This document shows positions 1 through 7,694 of a stretch of 64,000 nt of DNA, in pieces; the stretch's first letter is position 1; the number at the start of each line of letters is the position of its first letter. The position numbers and the translations under genes are program-made. The DNA lies in assembly GCF_029382225.1 (NCBI RefSeq), contig NZ_JARLTC010000017.1, forward strand, positions 62,001 through 126,000, given 5' to 3'. Source of the DNA: Spongiactinospora sp. TRM90649. GTDB lineage: Bacteria > Actinomycetota > Actinomycetes > Streptosporangiales > Streptosporangiaceae. Below the pieces are notes generated by a model. The model searched no databases. It was not told the origin of the DNA and saw nothing but the letters and a program-made list of their open reading frames with translations.

Positions 1-527
1 CAGGAGTTCTCCGCCTCGGCGTCGCACAGGTCGATGCCCGCGCCGCCGAAGACCTGGTCGAAGCCCCCGCTGTCGCCGATGAGGATGTCGCTGCCGCCGT
101 TGCCGTCGATGAGGTCATTGCCCTCGTCGCCGTTGACGAAGTCCCGGGCGCTGCCACCGAAGTACTGATCGCCCTCCGGGCCGAGGAAGGCCCGAGCGGG
201 CAGCGCCGTGTTGTTGCGGACGACGTCGGCGCCGCCCTGTGTCTGCACCTGGATCTTGGAGATCCCGGCGCTGGGGCAGCGGACGGTGCGGCTGTCGAGC
301 CGCTGGCAGTTGAAGCTGGGCGTGTTCATGGTGTCCTTGAAGTTCCGGACGACCAGGAATCCCCCTTCGAGGCTGATGTTGATCTCGTCGCCGGCGTCTC
401 CCGAGTTGATCGTGAGCTGGCCGCCGACGCCGCTCACGCTGGTGGCCGCCATCGCCGGGCCGGCGAACACGGCCATCAGGGGAAGGGCGAGCAGAGCCCC
501 CGTGGTGAGTGCGCGCTTGAGTCTCAT
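1..527 (-). CDS. Secreted RTX-like calcium-binding protein (3' end outside window)
   Basis: The gene runs off the left edge. The start is the ATG at 527, with AAGGAG just upstream. Residues 1-27 form a signal peptide: MRLKRA, a hydrophobic core, then a cleavage site after AMA. The mature part begins with a glycine-rich, beta-prone region. At the window edge it carries several Gly/Asp-rich nonapeptide-type repeats (for example NGDEGNDLIDGNGGSDIL and FGGAGIDLCDAE), typical of calcium-binding beta-roll proteins. The product is probably exported and binds calcium outside the cell. No enzymatic domain is visible in the part present, so only the family is supported. Confidence 0.75.
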   Translation of the reverse strand, partial: MRLKRALTTGALLALPLMAVFAGPAMAATSVSGVGGQLTINSGDAGDEINISLEGGFLVVRNFKDTMNTPSFNCQRLDSRTVRCPSAGISKIQVQTQGGADVVRNNTALPARAFLGPEGDQYFGGSARDFVNGDEGNDLIDGNGGSDILIGDSGGFDQVFGGAGIDLCDAEAENS

Positions 528-697
528 GGTTCTCCTTGATGAGTGATCGGCCCCCTGTCCGCAGGGAAGTACATCCCAATCACGCCGGAGAACGTGCGTC
601 CAAAGACGCACTGGGAGACGGCCCTTTTCCCTGAGCCCGACGTGTCGGGCGTCCCGGAGACCATTAAAAGATCTTACCGTGGTATTAGGATGCGAGC

Positions 698-952
698 ATG
701 GCCGCGAAAGACACCATCAGCGTCACCCTTGACCATGAGCTGGTCGAGTACGCCAGAACCCAGACCGGCTCCCTGTCCGCCTACGTGAACCAGGCCCTGG
801 CCGACAAGGTCCGCGAAGACCGCCGCCTCCGGGCGATCGTGCACGCCCACCGCGACCGCGCCCACAAGAACGCCGACCACGCTCTGGTGGAGCGCCGCAT
901 GGCGCATGTCGCGCAGCAACTCGCCGGCCTTTCTGGCGAGGCCGCGCAGTGA
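698..952 (+). CDS. Antitoxin of a VapBC-type pair (CopG/ribbon-helix-helix-like)
   Basis: A small 84-residue protein. Its N-terminal TISVTLDHELVEYAR pattern followed by SLSAYVNQALADKV resembles a ribbon-helix-helix DNA-binding domain. The C-terminal half is charged and helical, as expected for a toxin-neutralising tail. The stop codon overlaps the GTG start of the PIN-domain gene by four bases, a typical translational coupling of antitoxin to toxin. By analogy the protein binds its own promoter together with the toxin. The function rests on the domain pattern and gene order; no closer family assignment is possible by eye. Confidence 0.7.
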   Translation: MAAKDTISVTLDHELVEYARTQTGSLSAYVNQALADKVREDRRLRAIVHAHRDRAHKNADHALVERRMAHVAQQLAGLSGEAAQ

Positions 953-1368
953 CGCTGCCGCCGCTCATCCTCGACACCGGCGTCCTGGTCGAGCTGGCGC
1001 ACGGCGACCTCAACGTGATGGAGATGGTGGCGCGCTGGGATGAGCAGGGCCAGCCGATGGTCATGTCCGTCGTCGCCGTGGCCGCGGCCGCTCGGGACGC
1101 CGGTTCCAAGGACGCCACCGACCTGCTGCTCGGCATCGCCACCATGGACCAGATCACGGTGGCCGGGCTGCGCGAGACCGAACACGGCATCGCCCTGGCA
1201 TCCGTGCTCGGGCGAACGGAGCTCGACTGGGGCGACGCCCACGTCGCGGCCCTGGCCGACACCTCGGTCTGCCCGGTGCTCACGCTGAACGGCTCCCACT
1301 GGACGGCCGCAGCCCGTGCTTTCGACGAGCCACTGCACATCATCGCGATCGAAGACCCACCAGATTAG
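949..1368 (+). CDS. vapC: PIN-domain ribonuclease toxin (VapC-like)
   Basis: A 139-residue protein of usual VapC size. LILDTGVLVEL near the N-terminus carries the first acidic residue of a PIN active site. A downstream Glu (RETEHG) and the segment LDWGDAHVAALAD supply the other acids expected to coordinate the metal, followed by VLTLNGSHW. PIN toxins cleave RNA in a magnesium-dependent way. The GTG start at 949 lies inside the antitoxin stop, so the pair forms one operon. The sequence diverges from textbook VapC, so the target is unknown. Confidence 0.75.
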   Translation: MTLPPLILDTGVLVELAHGDLNVMEMVARWDEQGQPMVMSVVAVAAAARDAGSKDATDLLLGIATMDQITVAGLRETEHGIALASVLGRTELDWGDAHVAALADTSVCPVLTLNGSHWTAAARAFDEPLHIIAIEDPPD

Positions 1369-1392
1369 CCCCCGGATCGCACGCGTCGGTGA

Positions 1393-1512
1393 ACTGATCC
1401 CCGCTTCGATCATTCGGTGCTCAGCGAGTTTCGCGACCGGTGCGCCGCCGATGAGCGCCCCGCCCGCATCCTGAACCTGATCCTAGATCGGCTACGCGAG
1501 CGCGGTCTGCTC
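1393..1512 (+). pseudogene. IS1182-like transposase fragment
   Basis: An in-frame stretch of about 40 codons starting right after a stop codon reads DPRFDHSVLSEFRDR and then ILDRLRERGLLK. From memory this closely follows the N-terminal part of IS1182-family transposases, which read like 'DPGFDxSVLSEFRxRL...LLxRLxxxGLLK'. The catalytic core does not follow; the frame passes straight into pentapeptide-like repeats. No inverted repeats or target duplication were found. It is a scrap of an insertion sequence, called from family motifs remembered rather than searched. Confidence 0.5.
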
Positions 1513-1791
1513 AAACGGCCCGCCCGCCTTCCCGGGGGATGCGGACCTGTCGGATGCGAACCTGAGAGCGGCGCCTACCTGGCCCGCGCCTACCTCTTTC
1601 ACGCCGATCCATCCGGGGCGAACCTGCGGCGCGCCACCCTGAGGGGCACCACCCTGAGCGGCGCCAATCTGGACAAGACAGACCTGGTCGGCGCAGATCT
1701 ACGTGGCGCCTACTTGGAGGACGTACGAGGGCTATCCGAACAGCAGATACGCGCGGTGGCCAGGGTCGATGCGACAACCAGATTCCGCTGA
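1417..1791 (+). CDS. Pentapeptide-repeat ORF, probably a decayed chimera
   Basis: A GTG-initiated ORF of 124 codons. Residues about 52-110 hold pentapeptide repeats of the A(N/D)LxX type: GANLRRATLRGTTLSGANL, then DLVGADLRGAYL. Two observations argue against an intact gene. The first 33 codons look like transposase. A further repeat block (ADLSDANLR) lies in the +1 frame at 1538-1572, so two compensating indels have shifted about 12 codons out of frame. Pentapeptide proteins form a right-handed beta-helix that in known cases mimics DNA or stabilises membranes. No function can be assigned here. Confidence 0.4.
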   Translation: MLSEFRDRCAADERPARILNLILDRLRERGLLKRPARLPGGCGPVGCEPESGAYLARAYLFHADPSGANLRRATLRGTTLSGANLDKTDLVGADLRGAYLEDVRGLSEQQIRAVARVDATTRFR

Positions 1792-1887
1792 TGGACTGAT
1801 TTCAAGGGCTTGAAAAAAGCAGGCGGGAAGCGTAGCTATAAGAACTGATCACCGTTTTTCCACTCCCCTCTCCCTTTTAGAGTCGTC

Positions 1888-2357
1888 GTGTCGGACAACC
1901 CCACCAGCCCCGTCGTGCGCAACGCCGCCCCCATCCAACTCGCCACCATCTGGGGATCGGACCGCTTCACCACCACCACCACGGGCACCTGGATCGACCT
2001 GCCCGGCGCCACCATCCCCCTGAGCGTCGGCCAGGGCACCCCCAGCTTCGGCGCGTTGTTCGTCGCCACCTTCTCCGCCGAGTCCCTGGTCAAGATCCAG
2101 GGCGACAACGGCGTGGTCTTCCTCGACATCACCTTCGGCGGGCAGAACCCCCACCCCATCGACACCAACCACCGCTTCGACTCCTCCTCAACCAGGGCAC
2201 CGAGTGGAAGAGCATCACCACGGTCCGCATCGCGGAGATCCCGCCGACCATCCCGGTGGTCAACGCCACCGCCCAGGTACGCCTGCAGTACGCCGGAGGC
2301 ACCATCATCGAGGCCGGCGTGCAGAACTGGGTGCTGACCATCCAGCGCTACGCCTGA
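1888..2357 (+). pseudogene. Hypothetical protein, split by a one-base frameshift
   Basis: A GTG start gives a coherent, beta-rich protein through residue 97 (ending in IDTNHRFD). The frame then breaks at about 2181. Reading on in the -1 frame from 2181 gives 58 more codons of equally protein-like sequence, including TEWKSITTVRIAEIPPTIPV and ending VLTIQRYA at the TGA of 2355-2357. A single C lost from GAC-CTC would explain it. The unbroken product would be about 155 residues. I do not recognise the family. The first 45 residues are rich in Thr and Pro. It could be a genuine mutation or a sequencing error. Confidence 0.5.
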
Positions 2358-2472
2358 GCCACCCACCCCTGGCCGTGACAAGGACCCCTACGAGCCCGGC
2401 GCTCTTGCCAGCCGCCGGGCGCGCAACTCCCGATCGCCTACGGCACCGCACGTTCGAGCCTCCCCCTCACCG

Positions 2473-2850
2473 CAGTGGGGCACCGCCGAGATCCTGGGCA
2501 TCAGCTACAAGACCTGGGGCAACAAGGGCGGCGGCAAGGCCCATGGGCTCCGCCTCCTCAACCCCGGCCGTAAGACGCTGCTCCTTCGACCGCGCCCACG
2601 TCAAGGCCGTACGTGACGGCCGGGAACTGCCCGTCTGGCCCCAGGGCACGCGCGAGCATCCCGGCGACCTGCTCGATGAGCAAGACGTCACCTACGGGGC
2701 CGTACGACACGACCGCGCGGTGGGCCGGTTGCCCAGCTGGGCGGAGGTGTGCGGCGCGGCCCACATCAAGCGGGACACGCTGGACCACGTCATCGCCGCT
2801 GCGCAATCCCGCCTCCAGGATGGGGCCGGCCAGGTCGAACGTACATTCGG
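2473..2850 (+). pseudogene. Helix-turn-helix-type DNA-binding protein remnant, frameshifted
   Basis: Two reading frames together give one plausible protein. Frame one (from 2473) reads WGTAEILGISYKTWGNKGGG and ends near a GRKTLL. One extra C near 2583 moves the sense to the next frame: FDRAHVKAVRDGRELPVWPQ, DLLDEQ, RHDRAVGRLPSWAEVCGAAH. The alternation of short helices with a repeated 'AEILGISY...' / 'VTYGAVRHDRAVGRLP' pattern looks like tandem helix-turn-helix modules, as in small plasmid- or ICE-borne regulators. No start codon with a good ribosome site was found. Called a broken gene, family uncertain. Confidence 0.4.
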
Positions 2851-3311
2851 TATGGAGCGTCCGGATTTCGCGTCGTACCAGACGCTCTGGCTCACACCGC
2901 TCGCATCCTGCGCGGCACGATCCCCCCAAGTTCAGCAACAGCGCGGGCAAGACCAGATTGAAAGCGCCGTAGTAAGTCGGTGACTGCCCGCCGCATCTGA
3001 GCACCACTTGCACCGGGTCACTTGTCCGGCGCCGGACAGGTCCACCGGACAGGCGCGTGGGATCGCCCCAGGTACGGTGCCGTCCGAGACTCTCTGCGAC
3101 GTCAGCGGACCCGAACCGCACTCGCCGGACCAACGCCTGCTGGACAGACTGTCCGCAGATTCACGGTTTCACGAAGACAGCCGGTCCTGCATCGGCCACG
3201 CACATGAGATCTCCTGCTCCTCCGGGCCGTGTGCGCTTTGGTCCAGCCCCCGGGTCAGGTCCGCCCGTGCTTGCCACCGAAAATCCGAGGTGGATCCGCG
3301 GGGCCGGTCGG
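2851..3311. other. Non-coding/decayed stretch
   Basis: About 460 bp with only short overlapping frames and no convincing ribosome site. The one recognisable item is a 24-nt block at 3291-3314 that matches 23 bases of the CocE hydrolase gene at 15300-15323 and encodes EVDPRGRSV in frame. It may be a crumb of a hydrolase gene or a coincidence. Confidence 0.4.
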
Positions 3312-6300
3312 TCACGGCAGTGAATCACCGCGTTGAAGGAGCTTACTTCCGGTCACATACGGCGTCGTGAAAGCAGCCGGCGAAGAAACGGCAGACGGCG
3401 CTGGGGGGGCCGACGGTCCTGCCGAGATCCGCCTCAACTCAATGCGGTAGAACGAGGAGATCCTGCCGTCGGCCGCGCGCTGCGCGTCCTCTATCGTCAG
3501 CCTGCCCTTCGTGCACGTCAACGTCCCGCTCGCCGTTGCCGGCACGTTGACCGCGCTCTCCTCAGTGGACTGCCCGTCGGTGGTCAAGGTCTGGCGGGCG
3601 GTCGACTCCACTCTGGTGTACGTCGCTCGGTTTCCCGTGAGCACATACCGCATCGTGTACTGCCCACGCAGGCGATATACCTTGCGTTCGCCCTGGACGC
3701 CGACAGTGGCCGTCGCCCGGGTGAGGTCGACCATCTCTCGGCCGTCAGCCGTGAACTCGCGCTGTATGCCCGTGGTGGTGGACAGCAAAGGACCGCCCGT
3801 CCGCCGGATCGTCTCCACGCTGAAGTCCTCCTGCCACCGGCCGACGAGGCAGGCGCGCAGGTCGATCCGCGGCGGGACGGAGGGGTTGACGTCGGAGACC
3901 GAGGGCGAGTGGCCCGATCCGCACAGCGGCACCTGTGGCACGTCGCCCGTGTACCGCTGCCACTCCTCACCGCTCAGCGGCGCACCGGCGGAGGCGCATA
4001 TCGATCCGGCTGCGACGGCCACCGACAGGGGCCACATCCGAATGGTCTGATCGGAGCTGCCCGTGAAAAGCCAGCCTCCGCCGCCGGGCCGGAAGGCGAC
4101 TGACTCGACGGACTCCTCATGGCCGGTGAGCACGGCGTACAGTTCGGCTCTACCCCTGTTGGTAACGGTGAACACCCGTATGGTCGCGTCCCGGCTAGTC
4201 GTGGCCACCATCGTGCCGTCCGCGCTGAAGGCGATGCCAGTGGCCGCGTCGGCGTGCCCGGTGGAGATCCGGCTCAGCGCCTGCACTTGCCCGCTGGGGC
4301 GCAGGGTCCACAGCTCCAGCACCTGGTCGGCCGTCACCGTGGCGAACGTCTCGGCTCCTGGCCCGAACGCGATTCCGGTCACAGCGTTACGCACGGTGAT
4401 AGCGACGTCGGCCACCTCGGCGGGTCCCTGCGAGTTCAGCCCGTACACCTTGAGATGTCCGTCGGGAGTGCCGGCCACCGCCATCGGCATGCCAGGCGCG
4501 ATTTCCATGGCGCTCAAACTCGAGGCCAACGTCAGCGTCCTTCCCACCGCACGCGGAATACCCCGGTCGTCGATCGCCCATTGGCGTAAGGATCCTCCTA
4601 CATCACTGACAGAAGCGGTGACCAGCGACTTCCCGTCCCTGGCGAAGGCGGCTTGGTCGAGCCTTCCATCGGGAGTCGCCCGCGTGATGGCGGTCAGCGC
4701 CGGACGGGCCAAGTCACCGAGATCCCAGGTAGCCATGATCCCTTCCTCGTCCACGGAGAGCAGCATCCTGCGCGCTGCCGTGACAAGCGACGCTCGCGTC
4801 AGTGATGACGCGTGTGCACGTACGGCTTGTATCTTCGGGGCCGGCCGCAGCGGGTTGGCGGTGTTCCACACCCCGACGGTGCCCGAGCTGTCCGCAGCGA
4901 GGACCGTCCGGCCGTCGGCCGCGAACACCACGTCTTTGATCGTGCCGCCGTGCGCGACGAGCGCCGGATGGGGCAACGGCCACTTGCGAAGAGCGCCGTC
5001 GGAGGTGATGGAGCCGAGATAGCCCTGGCCGAACCAGGTGCTCATCACACCAGCGGGATGACGCAGCCGCAGGATCGCACTCTCAGCGTCGGCGGTCAAC
5101 CACAGCGAGACCGTGCCGTCCTCACATGCCACCGCGATCTGCGAACCGGTGCGGTTGAAGGCCACGGCGGTCACGGTGCTCGGGAACCTTGGCGGGTCGC
5201 CCTTGGTCTTGACCTTGGCCTTGGCCGGATCACTCACGTCCCACAACCTGACAGTGTCATGACCACCGCTTGCCAACGTCGTCCCATCCGCAGAGAACTT
5301 GATCGCCCAAGCTGTCTTGGCATGACCCCGCAGCGCGACACCGATCGCCTTGGGCGACTTCGCGTCGGAAAGGTCCCACAGCCTCACCGAACCGTCCAGG
5401 CCGCCGGTGGCCAGCAGCATCCCGCCGGGCTGAAAGGCCATGCCCATGACGAATCGCTGGCCGGTGTCGTCGACCGCGCCCCGCCGGGTCGGCTTACCGG
5501 GCTCGGCGACGTCCCAGACTCGCAGACCACCCCCGACGCCGACGACCAGGAGACGCCCGTCGGCGGAGAATGCCACCAAACCTTGACCGCGGACGGCGGG
5601 GAGCGGCTCACCGAGCGGCCTCAGTTTGCCGGACCCAAGATCGAGTCGCCATAGTCGCACCGTCTCGTCGTAGGCGCCAGTGGCCAAGATGTCCGCAACG
5701 GGACTGAAGGCGGCGCTGCTGACCTTTGTCTGGACCGCGAACCGTCCGACGGCCGCCGCCGGATGAGGGACGTGCCGCATGTCAACCATCGTCAAGCCGC
5801 CCTCGTCATTGACGGTGGCAACGAAGCGTCCGGTGCGGTCCACCGCCGTAATAGGGGTGCCGTGCGGACTGCCGGGCACCCTGGTGTCATACGGTCGGGC
5901 AAATGAGCTGAGCAAACTGCTGCGGGCCTCTACCGTCGGCACCGTGCGGTACGCGGCCAAGGCGAGCTGCATCGCCACGGCAGGATCGGTAACGCGCAAC
6001 TTGTCCGCCTGCGTAGCGAGCTGGCGGCTGGTCGCCAGGCGCTGGCGGTCTTCGGCTACGGCACGCTGCGCGTCAGCGATGCCGGCCTGCCGGACGGCGG
6101 CCACCGCCCCTGTGACGGCCAGCAATGTCAGCGTCACCAGCACGGCCACCGCGACGCGGACCAAACGCATTGTCCGGCGGTGCTGGCTAATGTCTTCGCC
6201 AACGATCTCGTCCTTATCGACGCGGTGCAGCGGCGCGGCCAACTCCGCGACGGCCTCGCGGAAAACCGGCAGTCGTAGTGAGTAGTCCTCCCGGTCTGCC

Positions 6301-6788
6301 AAACCGCGAAGGTCAATCCAGCGCGGCTCCTCGGGAAACCTCCCGTACGCGGCAGGCGGCAATGCGGTCGTCGCGGTCGGGTCGAAGTTGCCACACGCGG
6401 TGTCCCAGACGATCTCTCCACCGGTCTGTGCGATCAGCAACGTCTGCGCGGACCGAAGGGTGAGCCAGCGCCGTACCTCCCGGTCGACCCAAGGCGACGC
6501 AGCAGCCTCCGGCGACGCTAACAGGATGAGGAATTCCGATGAATCCAGCGCATTCTCGATAGATGACCACAGGCCAGGATTGGCGGAGAGGCTGTTCTCA
6601 TCGAGAAAGATCCGCAGGGCCCGCTGACGATACCAGGGCCGGGCCAGGCGATGAAGGGCGTCGCGTAGCGCTGGCGCGAGGATACGATCGGCGCTGTGGC
6701 TGTAGGAGATGAAGGCCGCGTACCGTGCTGATTGGCCGGGAGCGGGCGCAGTCGAAGCGGCGTTCCATCCATTCCCAGCTACGGACAT
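3312..6788 (-). CDS. TIR domain - transmembrane - WD40 propeller protein
   Basis: A 1158-residue multidomain protein. Residues about 20-165 form a TIR domain: YAAFISYSHSAD at the start, FLDENSLSANPGLWSSIENAL, and the typical SPWVDREV. A single membrane helix spans about 208-232, followed by a short coiled region (236-260). Residues about 300-960 form WD40 blades ending in motifs such as DGSVRLWDL, DATIRVF and DQTIRMW, enough for about two propellers. The last 150 residues are a beta-rich domain of unknown family. TIR domains either cleave NAD+ or mediate assembly. The propeller would be the partner- or ligand-sensing part. It stands alone, with no obvious operon partner. Signalling, stress or anti-phage roles are all possible. 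Confidence 0.85.
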   Translation of the reverse strand: MSVAGNGWNAASTAPAPGQSARYAAFISYSHSADRILAPALRDALHRLARPWYRQRALRIFLDENSLSANPGLWSSIENALDSSEFLILLASPEAAASPWVDREVRRWLTLRSAQTLLIAQTGGEIVWDTACGNFDPTATTALPPAAYGRFPEEPRWIDLRGLADREDYSLRLPVFREAVAELAAPLHRVDKDEIVGEDISQHRRTMRLVRVAVAVLVTLTLLAVTGAVAAVRQAGIADAQRAVAEDRQRLATSRQLATQADKLRVTDPAVAMQLALAAYRTVPTVEARSSLLSSFARPYDTRVPGSPHGTPITAVDRTGRFVATVNDEGGLTMVDMRHVPHPAAAVGRFAVQTKVSSAAFSPVADILATGAYDETVRLWRLDLGSGKLRPLGEPLPAVRGQGLVAFSADGRLLVVGVGGGLRVWDVAEPGKPTRRGAVDDTGQRFVMGMAFQPGGMLLATGGLDGSVRLWDLSDAKSPKAIGVALRGHAKTAWAIKFSADGTTLASGGHDTVRLWDVSDPAKAKVKTKGDPPRFPSTVTAVAFNRTGSQIAVACEDGTVSLWLTADAESAILRLRHPAGVMSTWFGQGYLGSITSDGALRKWPLPHPALVAHGGTIKDVVFAADGRTVLAADSSGTVGVWNTANPLRPAPKIQAVRAHASSLTRASLVTAARRMLLSVDEEGIMATWDLGDLARPALTAITRATPDGRLDQAAFARDGKSLVTASVSDVGGSLRQWAIDDRGIPRAVGRTLTLASSLSAMEIAPGMPMAVAGTPDGHLKVYGLNSQGPAEVADVAITVRNAVTGIAFGPGAETFATVTADQVLELWTLRPSGQVQALSRISTGHADAATGIAFSADGTMVATTSRDATIRVFTVTNRGRAELYAVLTGHEESVESVAFRPGGGGWLFTGSSDQTIRMWPLSVAVAAGSICASAGAPLSGEEWQRYTGDVPQVPLCGSGHSPSVSDVNPSVPPRIDLRACLVGRWQEDFSVETIRRTGGPLLSTTTGIQREFTADGREMVDLTRATATVGVQGERKVYRLRGQYTMRYVLTGNRATYTRVESTARQTLTTDGQSTEESAVNVPATASGTLTCTKGRLTIEDAQRAADGRISSFYRIELRRISAGPSAPPAPSAVSSPAAFTTPYVTGSKLLQRGDSLP

Positions 6789-7694
6789 GAGGATCCTCGT
6801 GGTCGCCGTTCGGTCACTGGGCTGTTTCCGGCATCATCACGCGCCGGTGTGGCGAGGTCAATCGATCAATCGGTTGCATAATTCACCTGTACGGGCCGCA
6901 CTGCTGCGGAGTGGTCCCGCGGAGGTGATCAGGAGCACGACCAACACGGTCAGCGTGTAGCGGACGCGCCGGAACTCGGAGTCGCCGCAGCGGTCGAATG
7001 CGCACTGGCGCTATGAACTGTTCAGAGTACGTAAGGAAAAGGCTACATTTAGCCTCTCTCACGGACCGCGATCGGGCCGCTACGGGGCGTCGAGCGCTCG
7101 TGTGGCTCTCGGGGTTCGGTGGCTGGTCAGGATGGGCGGGAGGGGCGCTCCGTTTCGGCCATCTTGGGCCTTGTGTCTTGAAGGGGCGCGCGGAGCTCGT
7201 GCCAGCCGGTCTTGATTTCGTCAGGGGTGAGCCGGTGGGTCGGCTGGATCCCGACGGTGCAGTCCTTACCGTCGATCACACGTTGATGGCGGTTACCTCG
7301 CCGATCGGGGCGTTCATCACGGCCTGTGGGTATTCGTCGGGTGGGTCGTCTGAATACCGGTAGGGACGTGTTCCATTTCGGCAGCGTATGCCTGGGTTTG
7401 GTCATTGCCGGTGCCGTTCGCGAGGCGATGCCGAATCTCAAGCTGCTGGCGAGCGGGCGCCGACCGGGCACTCCACGGCGGCGTGCCCGGCGGACCCGGC
7501 CGACATGACTACCCAGGGCGCAGGTGCGCCTCGCCGCCCGGAAACCGGCCGAGCGTAACCTACGCCGGTGACCATCGCCGCTCGAAGTGGGCACGGGCCG
7601 GGCGATGGAGGTCGCCGGCCCGTCCGTCACGTGATCAGCTCGACCGTCAGCCGCCAACGGCCGCAACCGGCCCGGCGCGGTCACCTGGGCGAGT
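6789..7694. other. Long intergenic stretch without a convincing gene
   Basis: About 900 bp. On the minus strand at about 6850-7000 a short frame encodes a hydrophobic segment (TLTVLVVLLITS) but has an in-frame TAG just upstream and no start. At 7127-7279 (minus) a GTG-started 50-codon frame (VIDGKDCTVGIQPTHRL...) overlaps the GTGTGA end of another protein-like frame (YRYSDDPPDEYPQAVM). These may be decayed gene ends. Nothing here is firm. Confidence 0.35.

Noticed and set aside
115..579. Minus-strand 154-codon frame at the left end
   Set aside because: Arg/Pro/Gln-rich shadow of the RTX-like gene, which runs in the neighbouring frame with a signal peptide and ribosome site.
3291..3314. 24-nt match to the CocE gene (EVDPRGRSV)
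   Set aside because: A similar DPRGRS also occurs in the nitroreductase gene at about 47846; too short to call a gene relic with confidence, although it may be one.
7127..7684. Minus-strand frame of 185 codons
   Set aside because: Mostly Arg-rich noise; only its last 50 codons look protein-like, and a different frame upstream looks better, so no gene is called.
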